The notes below the pieces were generated by a model. That model worked only from the letters and a program-made list of their open reading frames with translations. It was not told the DNA's origin and ran no database searches. From positions 20,447,067-20,511,066 of the forward strand of contig OX359245.1 of NCBI GenBank assembly GCA_947179485.1: a stretch of 64,000 nt of DNA. The letters run 5' to 3'. The position numbers and the translations under genes are program-made. Below, in pieces: positions 25,040 to 37,589 of the stretch (position 1 is its first letter; each line of letters begins with the position of its first letter). Origin of the DNA: Allacma fusca (lineage: Eukaryota; Arthropoda; Collembola; Symphypleona; Sminthuridae).

Positions 25040-25830
25040 TCAAGTATTTTGGCTCCAGCTCTACCGTATTGTGCACTGTTTCAATGGTCAAGTAATGGGG
25101 TAAACGGGGCGACGCCTCACAATATGTCGGATTGCTGTTCGAATTTGACAAATTTGTCAAAAGTAAAAATTGGATTGGGTTACAGAAAAGTACGGGTATT
25201 TTCGTACGCGTGCTACTTTTGGAAGGACTTTATCGGAATATTGTTAAACAATCATGAAATTTAAAAAAACTTGAATGAATTTGAAAATGGTACTTTTCCA
25301 GTTATTTTACTTGGAAAAATTTCCAACTTTTTGAAATTTCTCCTTTGTCTTGTAGTTACTTCAAAAAATCCTGCAACTTTATTAAAAAAACTCAATGTTA
25401 CTCGAGAATCCCTGATTTGTATTGAAAAAGCTTGATTATTTTGCAGGTAAAGTAACTGGAAAGGTATCATGTTAAAATTCATTTAAGGTTTTCGAAATTT
25501 CATAATTTTTTTAACTACATTTCGACAACGTCGTTCCAAAAGTAGTACCCCTACGAACATTTCCGTACTTTTCTGTACTCAATCCAATTTTTACTTTAAA
25601 CAATTTCGTCAATGAATAGCAATCCGACATATCGTGAGAGGTGTCGCCCCGTTAAGGCTTCCGTCCGATCGGATGATCCGCGGATATCCGAAGATCGGAT
25701 ATCCGAAATTTCGGATCGGATCGGATATTCGATTTATCCGGTCGGATGGAAGCCTTACGGCCCCGTGTATCCCAATACTTAAGGAACTTCAGGAGTGGAA
25801 CTGTACACAAAACGGTTGGAATCACAATAT
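25040..25830. repeat. Foldback (long inverted repeat) element
   Basis: The left arm (about 25,060-25,330) and the right arm (about 25,430-25,652 plus about 25,758-25,825) are inverted copies that can be followed almost to the centre near 25,380. Examples are GGGGCGACGCCTCACAATAT against ATATCGTGAGAGGTGTCGCC, and AAAAATTGGATTGGGT against its reverse complement at about 25,580. Arms are roughly 75-85 percent alike by eye. The right arm is interrupted by a smaller palindromic insertion. No coding potential. Transcription across it would give a long hairpin RNA. Confidence 0.8.
25653..25757. mobile_element. 105-bp palindromic MITE nested in the foldback arm
   Basis: Ends are TAAGGCTTCC at 25,653 and GGAAGCCTTA finishing at 25,757. 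The inverted repeat runs inward through TCCGATCGGAT-like sequence, and the middle is built of GGATATCCG and GGATCGGATC palindromes. It interrupts an otherwise continuous right arm of the larger foldback, so it is a later insertion. A TA target duplication is possible. Confidence 0.65.
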
Positions 25831-26611
25831 TTGGTAAGAAGTTGTGTTCCAACATGACATTTCATAAAATTAGCTCAAAAATATTTATTTCGAATGTCCA
25901 CTTTTAGCTGAAAAACAAAAGTCGGTTTTTTCGGCTTCCGTTACAAGTGTGCAACGATCTCATAGTAGTTTTATTGATTTGCTATTAATTTATATTAGCC
26001 GTCATGACCACGATTGTACTTTTATGTGCTGTTCTTAAACATGAGGTCATCATCCTTATCTTGATAAATTTTTGTTACCTACAAAGAAAGGATGTTGTAA
26101 TATGATTCGCTTACTTTTATTGAGCAATGCTTGAACTTAAACTGCTGATTCAATAGTATAACCATATGATATACAGCTGACATTGGATACTTGTTTTAAA
26201 ATGTTCTTTCATACAAGTTTTTTAATCGTGATTATTATACTATACTTATGTTAATTATTATACACATAATATTAACATAAAATTATTAAATGAAACTATA
26301 ATGTGCTTTTATTAAATTATAATTTATTAATATTATATTCACATTATGTATCTTTTGAATGCAGTCGTAGTCCTGTTTTCGTTCAGCCGCTGGCTATTAG
26401 ATTAGAAATCTCCCTTCGCTGCCCCTGTTACCCGTACAATTTGCAGATTTTTAAAGATGCGCCGATTTAATACTTCAGAATAATAAAATTGACATAATTG
26501 TGGTAAAAAAGCACGTACTTAAATCATGGCTTAAATAAATGATATCAATATATTCTTTTAGTGATACTGAAATCTGACGACTTGAAATGACAACACCAAT
26601 ACATCAAAATA
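25831..26611. other. Intergenic, no gene recognised
   Basis: Very AT-rich sequence between the foldback and the 3' end of the first CRAL-TRIO gene. Only short spurious frames. Confidence 0.5.
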
Positions 26612-28430
26612 TTACGAAGTTCTATTTAAACATGCACGCATTTGATCTTCATCCACAATCTGTAATATTCGACCTCTCCATTCACCTTCATCTGATCCGT
26701 AAAATTCCATAGTAAGGTAAGGGACTTCAAGGATGGGCTTTAAAACTTTAAAAGCCCCTTTGAACACGGTATTCACTGAAAGTATAAAATATAAGATATT
26801 TTTCATCGGTAAACACCAATATTCTTTAATGAAACTTGAATTGATAAAAGCTATTGGAACCGAATCGGCCTTACTGTTGACAAAAATGGTCAAACTGACC
26901 AACGCCGGAAAATAGTGTGTGATGTTCGTTGCGTTTACCACGCCCAGCCTTAAAACTGAAAGAATTTAGAAGGAAATTTTCACAGATAAGAATACACTGG
27001 GAATACAGATACTTGGTTCCCGTCCAAACTCATATTAAACGGGAAGAATGTGAATTAAGCAATACTATACTATACTTTTAAAATCTATTTCCAAAATTGG
27101 TCTATGTCAATATTTGCAGTCGTGGTGGTCAAATTATGTGAAAGTATGTTAACATTTTTCAAGGATTTGAACATTTCTTATTTCACCAAATATATTATTA
27201 TATTATATGGACCCCAAATATATGAATATGTGAAAAGAATTTCACATTTTTGAACTACAGTATAAATATCTCGAATTTGGAAATGGGGGCATCAATAACT
27301 TGTTCTACAGATGTACTGGTTAGGCCGGAGAAAAAGGATTTGTGAAACCCTCTATATTAATTTTTAAATTGCATTAGCTTAACAGACACAAGACACAATA
27401 ATCAACGCTCCCGACGTGGTACAAATGTGCCAAGTAATCCTAGATGTACATATGAAAAAATGTTACCATCCAAGCTTGTCAGTTGAAATGCAGAGAAGCC
27501 CTTGGAGTCAACAATAAGCGTAATTTCTTTGGAACTGTCGTAATTTATTCTATGCGTGTCATCATTCTTGTCCTTATTGTGAGTAAAAATAAGATCCTCG
27601 ACTTGTGCGTAATGCTTGGCCCAATACAGAACCCATCCTTTCTTTCCATATGTAGAGATACCTTTCCGAAAGTCTTTTCCACCGAGTTGAAAAAATACAA
27701 CTGTGGGAATAAAAATCCAAGTTTAGCTAGTTGTTACGAGAACAAATTATTGTTCGTAAAAAGGTGAATTGGTGGAGTTGAAAATACCGTACCTGGACAC
27801 CGATCTTTGTCTACACCACATACAAATCCATATTTTTCTGAAAATTCCAAAAACGTCTCGTCTTTCCAACCCGATTCAATCTGATTGTCCTGACGCCATT
27901 GGACAGACTAATCTCGTGTTATAAATAATTAGAAAAGAAGCACTCAGCAGAGATATCCAAATGGGCAATGTATTTCATCAACTTATTAAACTATTTGATT
28001 CAATACAGTACTTACGTTCCTTATCATGGTCTCAGTTTTTTCTGGATTTAAGTCTTGGGCTGCAAAGGTAGTAATTTATGTTTTGGCAGAACTTTCAGTG
28101 TTCGAAGACATAATGTTCTATCTATTTTTGTAGGTTTATTAATAATTACAGTGGGTTAACAATATGTATATTTTACCTTTGAGCCATTGGAGCAGATAAA
28201 AATTGGAATTAAACCTTTCATTGTTAGAAATGATATCTGGAATAAGCCCTCGTAACTGAATATCAAATGCAGGTAGACCAAATAAAAATAAAATACAATG
28301 AAGCATAAATGAAAAGTAATTAAATATATTTGAAACATATTTGACATACTAATTAATTTATAATTCCTACCGATTGAATGGCAATTTCTTCAGTAGTGGG
28401 GTAATTCCCAGAGATTTTTCCAGAATCCAT
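26612..28430 (-). CDS. CRAL-TRIO / SEC14-like lipid-binding protein, paralog A
   Basis: Seven exons join in frame: 28430-28371, 28255-28177, 28059-28016, 27907-27793, 27700-27467, 26955-26875 and 26775-26612, giving 258 residues. CRAL-TRIO proteins bind small hydrophobic ligands (retinoids, tocopherol, phosphoinositides) in the cytosol and move or present them. The N-terminal helical part ends NFYLLQWLK. The lipid-binding core includes KDFRKGI, ITLIVDSKGF, THYFPALVSLTIFVN, FKVLKPIL and WRGRILQIVDEDQ, matching the family's conserved tyrosine/proline 'NYFPE' region and gate helix. Exon lengths of 60, 79, 44, 115, 234, 81 and 164 bases, and intron phases 0, 1, 0, 1, 1, 1, are the same as in the paralogs at 41.3 and 61.5 kb apart from small end differences. 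No disruptions. Confidence 0.88.
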
Positions 28431-30095
28431 TTGAAAAGCAAAATAGGAAGTCTTAACGATGCGAGTGTGCAGTCTGGCTGTCGAGGAAACTTTAACAACA
28501 ATATTATTTTTCCTTTCATAGCTTACTAGTAGTTACTTATAGTTATACTTATACCACTCAGGGACTGAAAAACAGGTTTAAGACCTTCATCATTTAGCAA
28601 AAGCCTCAAAACTGGATTTTGTTTTGCTGGACTAAATGGGCAGTATTATTAGATATTACAAGTTTTATTAATTTGGCACAAAAAAACTTAATTATTATAA
28701 TATAGAAATAATTACATGGTCAAGGATAACCATCGTCACATAGAGCACACTCATTATGTACAGGGTGTCAGTAAATCGTGTTTAGCACACATGAGGAGGT
28801 CTGAAAATGAAAATTACAACAAGTTTTGACACTAATTTGTCGGAAATTTTATGGGCTGCGCAGGCAATCATAACATTGATTTCTAGGGTGGGAAATGTGG
28901 ACATTACCGGAAAAGACCCTGAGCAAAGTTGAAGAAATTCAGCTTCAGAAACAAAAGTGATAAAGAAAATTAATAAAAAAATTAATTTCTGACCTTGCTA
29001 TTTTTTCATGGACCGTCCGGTGTTCATACAAAAATTTCAAAATGGAAAAATAATTGTGGTTTTGGAACCTAAAAATTTGAGGTAACATTGAAATGTAGGA
29101 AGCATTAATTCTTATGACAACTCTTAAAGCAGTTCACAAACTTTACCTTACACTTCTGATTTTTGTGACCGCTGACGAAGCTTAATGCTTTTTGACCTCG
29201 TTACCTCAAAAATTGACATAGGTCAATGAAATGAATTTTAGAAAATTTGCAACAAACTTGGGAATCAGATATTTCATAAATTGTTCCCGTATGTGGCCCA
29301 GAGGGGGATACAAATGATTATAGTAACTCGGTACGTGTGTCTTCGCTTTAAAGAATGTCAACAAGTCACATTTTCTTTTGATTTTTTCTCACTACAAATA
29401 TGGATTCTGATTATACAGTCACTTTGTTTCAGAAGATATTATTACTGAAAGTTTCGTTTTGTACAGCATAACATCCGAAGAATAATTCTTATAGGGAACC
29501 TCACAACTTCTGCAAATTGGTTACTTTCTCGGATACCATTATAGCTCCAAAATTGAACCAGGAGATTCTGTCAAAAATATGCTTCCGGACAAGTATATTG
29601 CTGTCGTGCCTATATAAAGAACTTTAAAACTCAAATTAGGTTGGTTTCTGAAGCCATATGGTATTTGAGTTTGTAGAAAAACGTCAACGGGCTCCTTTCC
29701 AAGGCCTTACATGGCCTTTATCGGACAGCAAGGTGGGAAATCCGAAATACAACATAGAACTGATTTTGTCTGTAATCTCACCCACTACTTGGAGGAGAGG
29801 TGGTAGTAGGTGGTAGTGTGAATGCAGAAATTAAACCTAAACGCTTTATTACGAATCAAACCCTGCCGTGGAGACTTGCTGTGTGCCTGAATCTTGCGCG
29901 CAATGATGCCTACGATGTATGTCGTTAACGCCATGGTGATAAGTTAAATTAAAATTTGGACAAATTTCAACTACCCAAGCCCTTCATATGTACAAAGGCA
30001 ATTTCACCACTCCATTCTATATTCTATAGAGTCCACATGCACAAGAAATAAAAGAATGCTAAAGCAAAATTTTCGGGACACGCGCATGTTTACTG
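28431..30095. other. Intergenic upstream of paralog A, with dispersed repeats
   Basis: The first 200 bases, the probable promoter of paralog A, are duplicated near 40.16-40.38 kb. A stretch at about 28,921-28,962 (GAGCAAAGTTGAAGAAATTC onward) recurs at about 63,943-63,985, so this is a dispersed repeat family. No gene recognised. Confidence 0.45.
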
Positions 30096-30103
30096 GTAAA
30101 ATG

Positions 30104-30720
30104 CAAAGGTGTCCAAAAGGTTCAGCCTACCTAAAATACTACATATGTTTTGCAGCTTTGCCTTCCCTACATATTAACCTATATTATTTATCAAAAATAA
30201 ATTGCCAACCTATTTGCCTACATATATACTCCTGTAATGTTTCTGCCTATATTTTAGCCTATAAAGACTTATTTTTGAGCCTATAAAGACTTATTTTTTA
30301 GCCTATAAAGACTTATTTTTTAGCCTATAAAGACCTATTTTTAGCCTATAAAAGTTTATTTTTTCAACTAAAAATCATCTATGTACATATGTACGTGCAA
30401 TCGTAACACATGAAAAAAATCGAACTACTAAAATGTTACGTATTTGAAGAATATTTTTAAGATTTATTTTAAGGTTAAATCAAATAATTGCTTGACAAAT
30501 TTGTCAATAGATTATTAAATATGCCTATTTTTACCTTCGCAAACTGCCTACCTTGTTCCTAAATAAAAAGTGAACTCTTGCAACTCCTACATATAATATA
30601 GGATTAATTTTAGCGGTAATTACTGCACCCTATTTTACTACCTATAATTACTTGGATTTTGCATCCTGCCTATTTTTATCCTATATATAGGCCTATAAAT
30701 AGGATAGGTGGACACCTTTG
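30104..30720. mobile_element. Non-autonomous hAT-type MITE
   Basis: Terminal inverted repeats are CAAAGGTGTCC at 30,104 and GGACACCTTTG ending at 30,720. They are flanked by a perfect 8-bp direct repeat, GTAAAATG (30,096-30,103 and 30,721-30,728). An 8-bp duplication with CA-starting short repeats is the hAT signature. The interior has no transposase, only AT-rich sequence and a tandem repeat of AGCCTATAAAGACTTATTTT. Confidence 0.9.
30256..30362 (+). repeat. Short tandem repeat inside the MITE
   Basis: About four to five copies of a unit near 23-25 bases (AGCCTATAAAGACTTATTTT plus a few T), slightly diverged. Related CCTATA motifs are scattered through the rest of the MITE. Confidence 0.85.
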
Positions 30721-30734
30721 GTAAAATGTAATTG

Positions 30735-30895
30735 CAGTTGAAACGTTTGAAACGCGTTTCAGTGAAACTGTTTCGTTTTGTTTCCGAATCTCAAATGAAA
30801 TTTTCGTTTCAGCTAAAGTTGAAACTGAACAGAAACTTTTATGGAACGAACTGAAACAAACTGAAACGAAACGGAAATTTCCGTTTCAGGAACGT
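30735..30895. repeat. GAAAC/GTTTC-rich palindromic block
   Basis: A 160-base block in which TGAAAC and its reverse complement GTTTCA recur more than ten times in both orientations, starting right after the hAT target duplication. It is strongly self-complementary and has no coding potential. Confidence 0.7.
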
Positions 30896-33269
30896 AACAC
30901 TGGGCGCACTGAGGTGTACAGTGTATGTACTGTATATATTCAGAAAAGAACCCGAAACAAAACTTGTCGTAATTGTTTGTCTTAGATATCGTCGCTGGGG
31001 AGTCAACATGGCCTAAATACTGAAAGTATAATATTTCAAAATTTTAAATAGGTCCTATAAAAAAGAAAAATCAATATCGGTGAAACTGCACAATGAATCA
31101 TTTAGATCGGCGGTCAAAATCCATCTTAGTTACTACGTAGCACGATTTACCCCTCAGCGCTGGGGCAAAATCGTTGAGCAAAAAGGAATTTATTCATTTT
31201 ATTATTCTCACAAAAGCTTTTCGGAAAATACTTTTCCGTCCGACTGTACGCAATTTTATTTCGGGAAAAATTTTGGACATGATCCGTAGGGAAAGTGACT
31301 TCAATTAATTTGCAAGGATGCAATGTGGTTGTTTATTATTAATTCTGTTATTTTATATTTAATTTCAAAGCACAAAAAAAGATGGGATCGCGATTAGTGT
31401 TTCTTGTCAATTGCAAGTTAAACGCAATTACTAATTGAACTTGTAAGTTCTGTTCAATTTATGTTATTTTACACGAGGGAATTGCAATTGTCGGTACAAT
31501 TGCAATTTCTGTATACTTAAATAGCAATTACAAAAGCATTAAATACTCGCAGTTACCGGTTAAGCATAACATAAATTGCAAGAAATTTAATTGCAATTAC
31601 AAGTGCTTGCATGGCACAGCAAAAAGTTTAAAAAAAAATACTTATCAAGTTAATTGCAACTTGCAACCGTTTCGAATTTGAGCGCAAAATTCTACAAAAT
31701 GTCTCAATAAGCCATTCCAACCTAATAACTAATGTACAAAATAATCACTAGTATGGTTTCAACGAGTGTAATTACTGTACTGACTGTACAATTTCGTCGG
31801 TGAGGAGGAAATTTATCTAAGTAAAATTTGATTAGCATCAAAATGTTCCCATTGCCACAAAATTATAGAAAAATAGGCTAAATATTTTAAGGATTGTTAT
31901 ACATAATACATATAATTTTACATTATTTTAGCCCTGGAAGGCTTAAAAGAAGGTTATTTCGTTTTTGCATCTCTGTTTCATCATGAATTGCATCTAGATC
32001 ATTTTATTTAATAAACTTTGTTCAATTCAGTGAAACAGCATGCATATCATCTTCCTACCAATCAAACATACACAGATCATTTTACCTCTTCTTTGACGAT
32101 TTATACTCTATATCAGTTAACTTGCAATTACAAATTGCCATTGTTCTTGCAATTACAAATTGCAATTGTACTTATCGGTGCAATTACAACCAAGTGTTTT
32201 TGCAATTGCCTTACCAACTGCAAGTAACTTATGCACTAATTGCAAGTTCAACTTCGGTTATTTGCATGATTTAGTTGCCGCATTTTAGCACCCAATAAAC
32301 ACCGTAATTCAATACCACGTCAAAACATGGTAAAAAATTGGTAGCACTGGTAACGTGTAAAATGTTGCGATTAATTTACGGGAATTTAACGTAAAATAAT
32401 TTCCCAAAAAATAACGCTTAATAGTTCACGTCAATTATACGGTCAAAATTAACGTAAAAGTTGAGCTCCTTATTTACTGAAGGAGAACATGCGCAGCTCT
32501 ATTATAACCTGGGCGGCATTTAATGTTCCTTTAAAAATGTTCCGACTACTGTCTCCCATACCTACAAGAACAGCATGAATTTTGTTCAAGAAGGTAGAAT
32601 TTCATCAACTCATCAACACTCCAACCGAAGTTCACCTAAACCGGGGTTTGTTACAACATTCTATTTGCAGGTAAGTGTATTAAGTTTTTACTTAGTTAAA
32701 TCTTTCTAATATTCCATAACCTGTAATCCCCATGCCAAAGTACTATAAGCACCATTCGAGATTAATTGCTGCAGAATATGCATTACACTTTTCTAAACAA
32801 TCGATAATGTTTTAAATTAATTTGTGATTTTTATAGAGGCAGTGCGTATCCATTTTGCAGCCAAATAGGTAACTTTCCATGCACTTCAAGATTCCATTAA
32901 ACCCTAGCAGAAAGCAGCACCTCAGCATTTGAAAAGGTATTACAGCAAGATCAAAGTTATTTTGAGTTGTCGTATCAAATGTACCCGCTCGGAAATATAG
33001 TTTAGGATGCGATAGGAAAGTGGATGCATGAGAATTCTGCTGCGGTCACCCAAAGGAGCTTATAGCCGAATAAAAGAAAGTATGGTAATTATTGTGGTAA
33101 CTATAGGAGCCTTTGGTTTGCTGTCAGTGGAAGATATTTTTGAATTGTTATATTCATGTTTAAGCGATATGATTACAACGATAAATAATACAGCAAATCT
33201 AAGCCATTATGTGTAGGTGATATTCATCACGGGGGATAATCCTTTATTTTAAAACTCGAATACGAAGGA

Positions 33270-36200
33270 CTAGTCAATTTCGAACAGATTGCAAACGTGA
33301 AGGAAGTACAGAAGACCGTCATATTCCAGCTTGAAGAACTTGTTACCGCTTAGATCGCGAAGAGCGACAACCTTTTGCTTCGTCCTTGTGGACGAGCTAC
33401 ACTGAAAAGCGAATTCAGAAAAGGGGACTTTAGCCACACGAAAATAATCAACCACTACACACTCCGTAGTACATTGACAAGCAGTACCACACTCAAATTA
33501 AATGAATAAAAAGGTCGTGACCCTTCCAATGTGAGCATCAATTAGTTTTACGTAACAGTCGGCCCTCTTTTCTGTTTCCTTAACTTTGAACAAATATCCA
33601 TCTATGACTGCAGATTTAGCGCTATAGACGCAACCAGGGTTTGCAAGTAACGAGATCTTTTGGAGCAACTTTTCATCGACATTAAAGTTTTTATAAGGTT
33701 GATTCAAATAATTTCTATTTATCATAAGCCTTGGAACTTTTGCAATGGCGAATAATGTTTTCATTTCATCTTTGTTGTGAAATACCGACTCTGCACTGTA
33801 ACGCGTATATGCATCCAATGTTACCTTCCGACATATTTGGGACAGCACAGAGTTTGCATTTGAAGTATATCTGAGCAGCACTGCATTGAATGACTCAAAC
33901 ATAAACGCAGAAAACTGCCAGAGCGGTCCCGTCATCACAGCACTGCGACAGGTGAAGTAAGCAGTGTATGTTATAGCTCATATGCTCTTCGCCGTACAAA
34001 TTTGGGATATTTTTTACAAATGAGGTAAGCATCCTACGGGCTGTAACCATTTTCTGGGATTCGTAAATTGGAAAAGAAAGCAGATAAATGGAGTTAGCTA
34101 ATTTGCAAAAATGCCTATGGTAAGTCTTGGGAAGCAAATCACGGGCGATTATACAACTACAATTAACAAAATCTGACGTGCGGTACTCGGAAGCTTTCTA
34201 ATGCTTTCTATACGTCAAGTCTCGAACCGTGCGAACAATTTCGGTAGGAACCTTGCACTTCCGCATTCTGCTATTCAGAAGCTCCACATTACCCGGGGAA
34301 CCAAGAAAACAGTCGCTATTCTTTAGGGTAAACCATAGGTTTATAATTGTTTTTGAAACCCCTAAGAATAAGTTATGCATTGGTGCAATAACGGTTCCAT
34401 GAAAGATATCGCAATTCGTAACTCTGAGTTGGGGAGTAGCAAGCTTGATTCCATATTGAAAATCTGAGGCTAAGACCAAGTTGCGGTGCTCATTGTCAGA
34501 ACGGATGGGCAAATTCGAGATCTTTACAAATACCCTGCAGCGCCCCTACCCTTTGGAACAACTTTTCCTTTCTCTTTGCAGTGACTACATCCAAAAGCTC
34601 CATTGAATTGAGTAATACCCTGAAGCAAACAGTGTGCTACAGTATCAACACTCCACGTCTGCTCGAAGAGCTTACTCCGGATCAGATCACCAAGAGTATT
34701 GATCCATAAAATTCCCTCGGACTGTAATTCGTTTAACAATGGAACTAGATGAAAAAACCAAATCCATGCAAATTTTATCAGAGCCACTCCAGAGTGCAGC
34801 GAGTATTATGTTGCTTTTTCTGACTAGCTATGACAGTTCCTTTATGGCAATCAAAACGGGCCACAAGGAGGACTTTGAGGATTTAAATATGGGCACTCCG
34901 TCTGTATTTCCGACGCCTGAAATATCCCAATTGGTCACGTATACGCTGTACCTGCTTCCGTACAAGCTTTCAAGACCTGTCACATCCATGCTTTGCCTTT
35001 TCAATATACTGTCTGTTAGATGCTCTTTGATAATCTTGTTTTGGAGCATGTGCTGAATCTGATAACGGATATCGTAAATCAGAAAATATTTGCCTTTTTG
35101 CTTGCAAGCTATCTCGTCCATCTGAGAGTCACACTGGGCGCAGATACCGTCCTGGATAACGTAAATTATCGCAATATGCGTACTTCTTAGATTTCATAGC
35201 TGGAACATTTAACTGCTTTTCAAGTTGAAAGTAGGACGTAGGATACTTGACAGTTTTAGGTAAATGAAGTTTGATTAGTTTCATCAGATCTTCTGTGGAA
35301 TCCCTCAACAAATTAGCTTTTCGGGAAAAAGCTGACACCAAATACATACTCTCTTTTCTGGTCATTGGGATATCAGCATGTATGGGAATCTATTGGGAAC
35401 AAGAAACAGATAGTTGTTAACTCACAAGTAACACTCGTCACATGGCCACTTAAAGGTCGGAATGAAATTCGGTGTCTTTGTCCCAATCTTCCAGGAAAAA
35501 TTAAGTTCGGGTCTTCTAGCCCTAACTTGAGCGGGAAATCGCAAAGTTTAAAATTCTATCTCGTAACTAGAGGCTCATCTGCCCAACTTAAATTTTCCCA
35601 CGCTAAATCCTATAAGAAATTTCGATTTTTGCTATTTGGTGCTATATTAAGCGAATGACAAATTTATGGCACATTTTTTAAGACCTCAATGCTGACTACT
35701 ACTGGTAACCAATTGGAAAAACAGACGAATCTGAGGCTCGAAAACCAAACTTCAACTTCGCCCCATGACTGCTAAAATTAAAATTTATTGAAAACTTGGG
35801 AAATTAAATATTTAAATAATATGGGCCAATTGGTGGTTAACAAACTAGCTGTGATCAATACTGATCAACCTGAGGCCAAGGCACCTTTGATTATCAATAG
35901 TGGTCAGCATTTGAAACTGCACCAACGTATGGAAATTTCTTATGGAATTCAACATTTGAGGATTTAAGTTGGTCATGGGATTGAGCTACGAGGCAGAATT
36001 TAAAACTTCCGCGTGATTTGCAGCGCAAGTCAGGGCGAGATGGTGCAAACTTTGGTTGTAGCTGGGATATTGGGCCAGGTAAGCTCACACAAAATTTGAA
36101 TCCAATCCGGAATAGGCATGTGGCGAGGGTTACTTGTTAGCGTACACGTGTAAGCTAAATTTCAGCCCAATTTATTAACTCACGTCAGACAAATATATGT

Positions 36201-36785
36201 CCTCATTGTTATTCATAATTTGATTCATCTGAACTGTCATCAGACTCATCGCCATCGTCCGAAAAGTATAATTGCCCTTCGTTTTCGTTGCTGGAAACGC
36301 TAGACAGATCCCAATCTTCATATTCCAACACGTTGCCTGCAACGAAATTAAAGTTAAGTTCCGAACTAAGTCAATCTATAAACTCAAATAAAGCGTGACC
36401 GATATCATATTAGAACGTTAGATGCCGCAAATAATTGTAAAGGCTATAGAAGGTGGAACGAAAGTATTGCCCACAGCCACGACATGGGCTAAATGAGATA
36501 CTCAAAATGTTGTTGTGAATACTGATATAATGCTTTTGAATTCGACCGTATTGACCTAGGTCAAATAGTAATGTCAAAGGTTCAAATTTAAATTGGGCCT
36601 GCAGCTTTGAGGAGACGCGAGAAGTGCACCAGACAATAAATACCCAATGAGAGTGGCCTGTAAGAACTTCTGCTATGTTCGACAAAATTCTGCACTAAAA
36701 TTAAATCCTGACATTTTCTGCAATTGAGATAAATTTCAAAATATTCTGCGAAGATCTCCTTCGTTTCCGTAAGGCACTGCATCAT
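33270..36785 (-). pseudogene. Decayed CACTA/EnSpm-like (DUF4218-type) transposase
   Basis: Reading from about 36,785 to 33,270, segments in shifting frames give one continuous protein. An N-terminal part at about 36,785-36,410 includes CRGCGQYF, a C2H2-like start. An acidic stretch follows at about 36,330-36,210 (SDDGDESDDSSDE). The core lies at 35,365-33,270: SSLWPVLIAIKELS, FNGAFGCSHCKEKGKV, APMHNLFLGVSK, YNIHCLLHLSQC, GPLWQFSAFMFESFN, and a final VVVDYFRV. Breaks: a frameshift near 35,170, TAG near 34,828, a frameshift near 34,745, another near 34,550, TAG at 34,198, a frameshift near 33,935 and TAA at 33,498. No start-to-end frame remains, so it cannot make an active enzyme. Confidence 0.75.
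35480..36075. repeat. Inverted repeat pair with about 150-base arms
   Basis: Sequence at about 35,480-35,645 is repeated in inverted orientation at about 35,915-36,070. Examples are AAGTTTAAAATTCTATCTCG against the complement of CGAGGCAGAATTTAAAACTT, and TAAGAAATTTC on both. The arms are joined by about 270 bases. It lies in the non-coding stretch between the N-terminal and core parts of the transposase pseudogene and is probably another small insertion. Confidence 0.7.
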
Positions 36786-37589
36786 CTTTGCTTCCCATTT
36801 TACTTGAGGCCATGTTGTTCCTCCTCGATCAATGTGGCCGAACTCAAAATCATTATAATGAGTCTACAACTTCGAAATTTTGAGTATCTAACCTTGCCCC
36901 AGGCCTAAGCTGCAGTAGAGACTGCAAACATTTCGTGACACCCTCTAGCTTATATAACCTGTAAGTGAAACCTGGTCACAATCTTCAGAAGATGCGTCCC
37001 CATCTTTATTAGGGTTAGATACAGGTTTATTCGCTGTAGGTAACGCAGGCTTGTTCTGCATATAATTATTTTAAATTACAGAATGCAGCTAAGCTAAGTA
37101 TATCATAATTTTAGTTTCCCAGAAATATACCATGAACATGAAATCAAACTTAATATCAATACTATAATTTCAAAGAATTAATTCGAAACCGATCCTAGTC
37201 CTTCGGTTCCACCTTGTTTGTCGCGGGTTACCGACTTGAACCGAAAACGGGTGCGGTGCGGTTTTCCCATTTTTAGTTATTTTTCCAATGACTTTTGCCG
37301 CTGACAGTCCGTACAAAATGAATAATGGCGTGGTGGAACTCTAAGAAAAGTATAGACGTATGTGATGGCTTACATTCACATCACTTATATTGCTTTGTAC
37401 AAAAACACTAAATACTGTCTTGCTCAATTGGCGCGGGCTTAAATTAAGTGCGACGTTTTGATACTACTGAGAACGCACGTGGAACTCTATCCCTAATATC
37501 CCATTGTACACTACTGAACACAGCCGTCTCCATTTCGTGAGTGAACAACGTGCAGTATCTGTATCTCCGTTTGTTCCAAGATGAACAAA

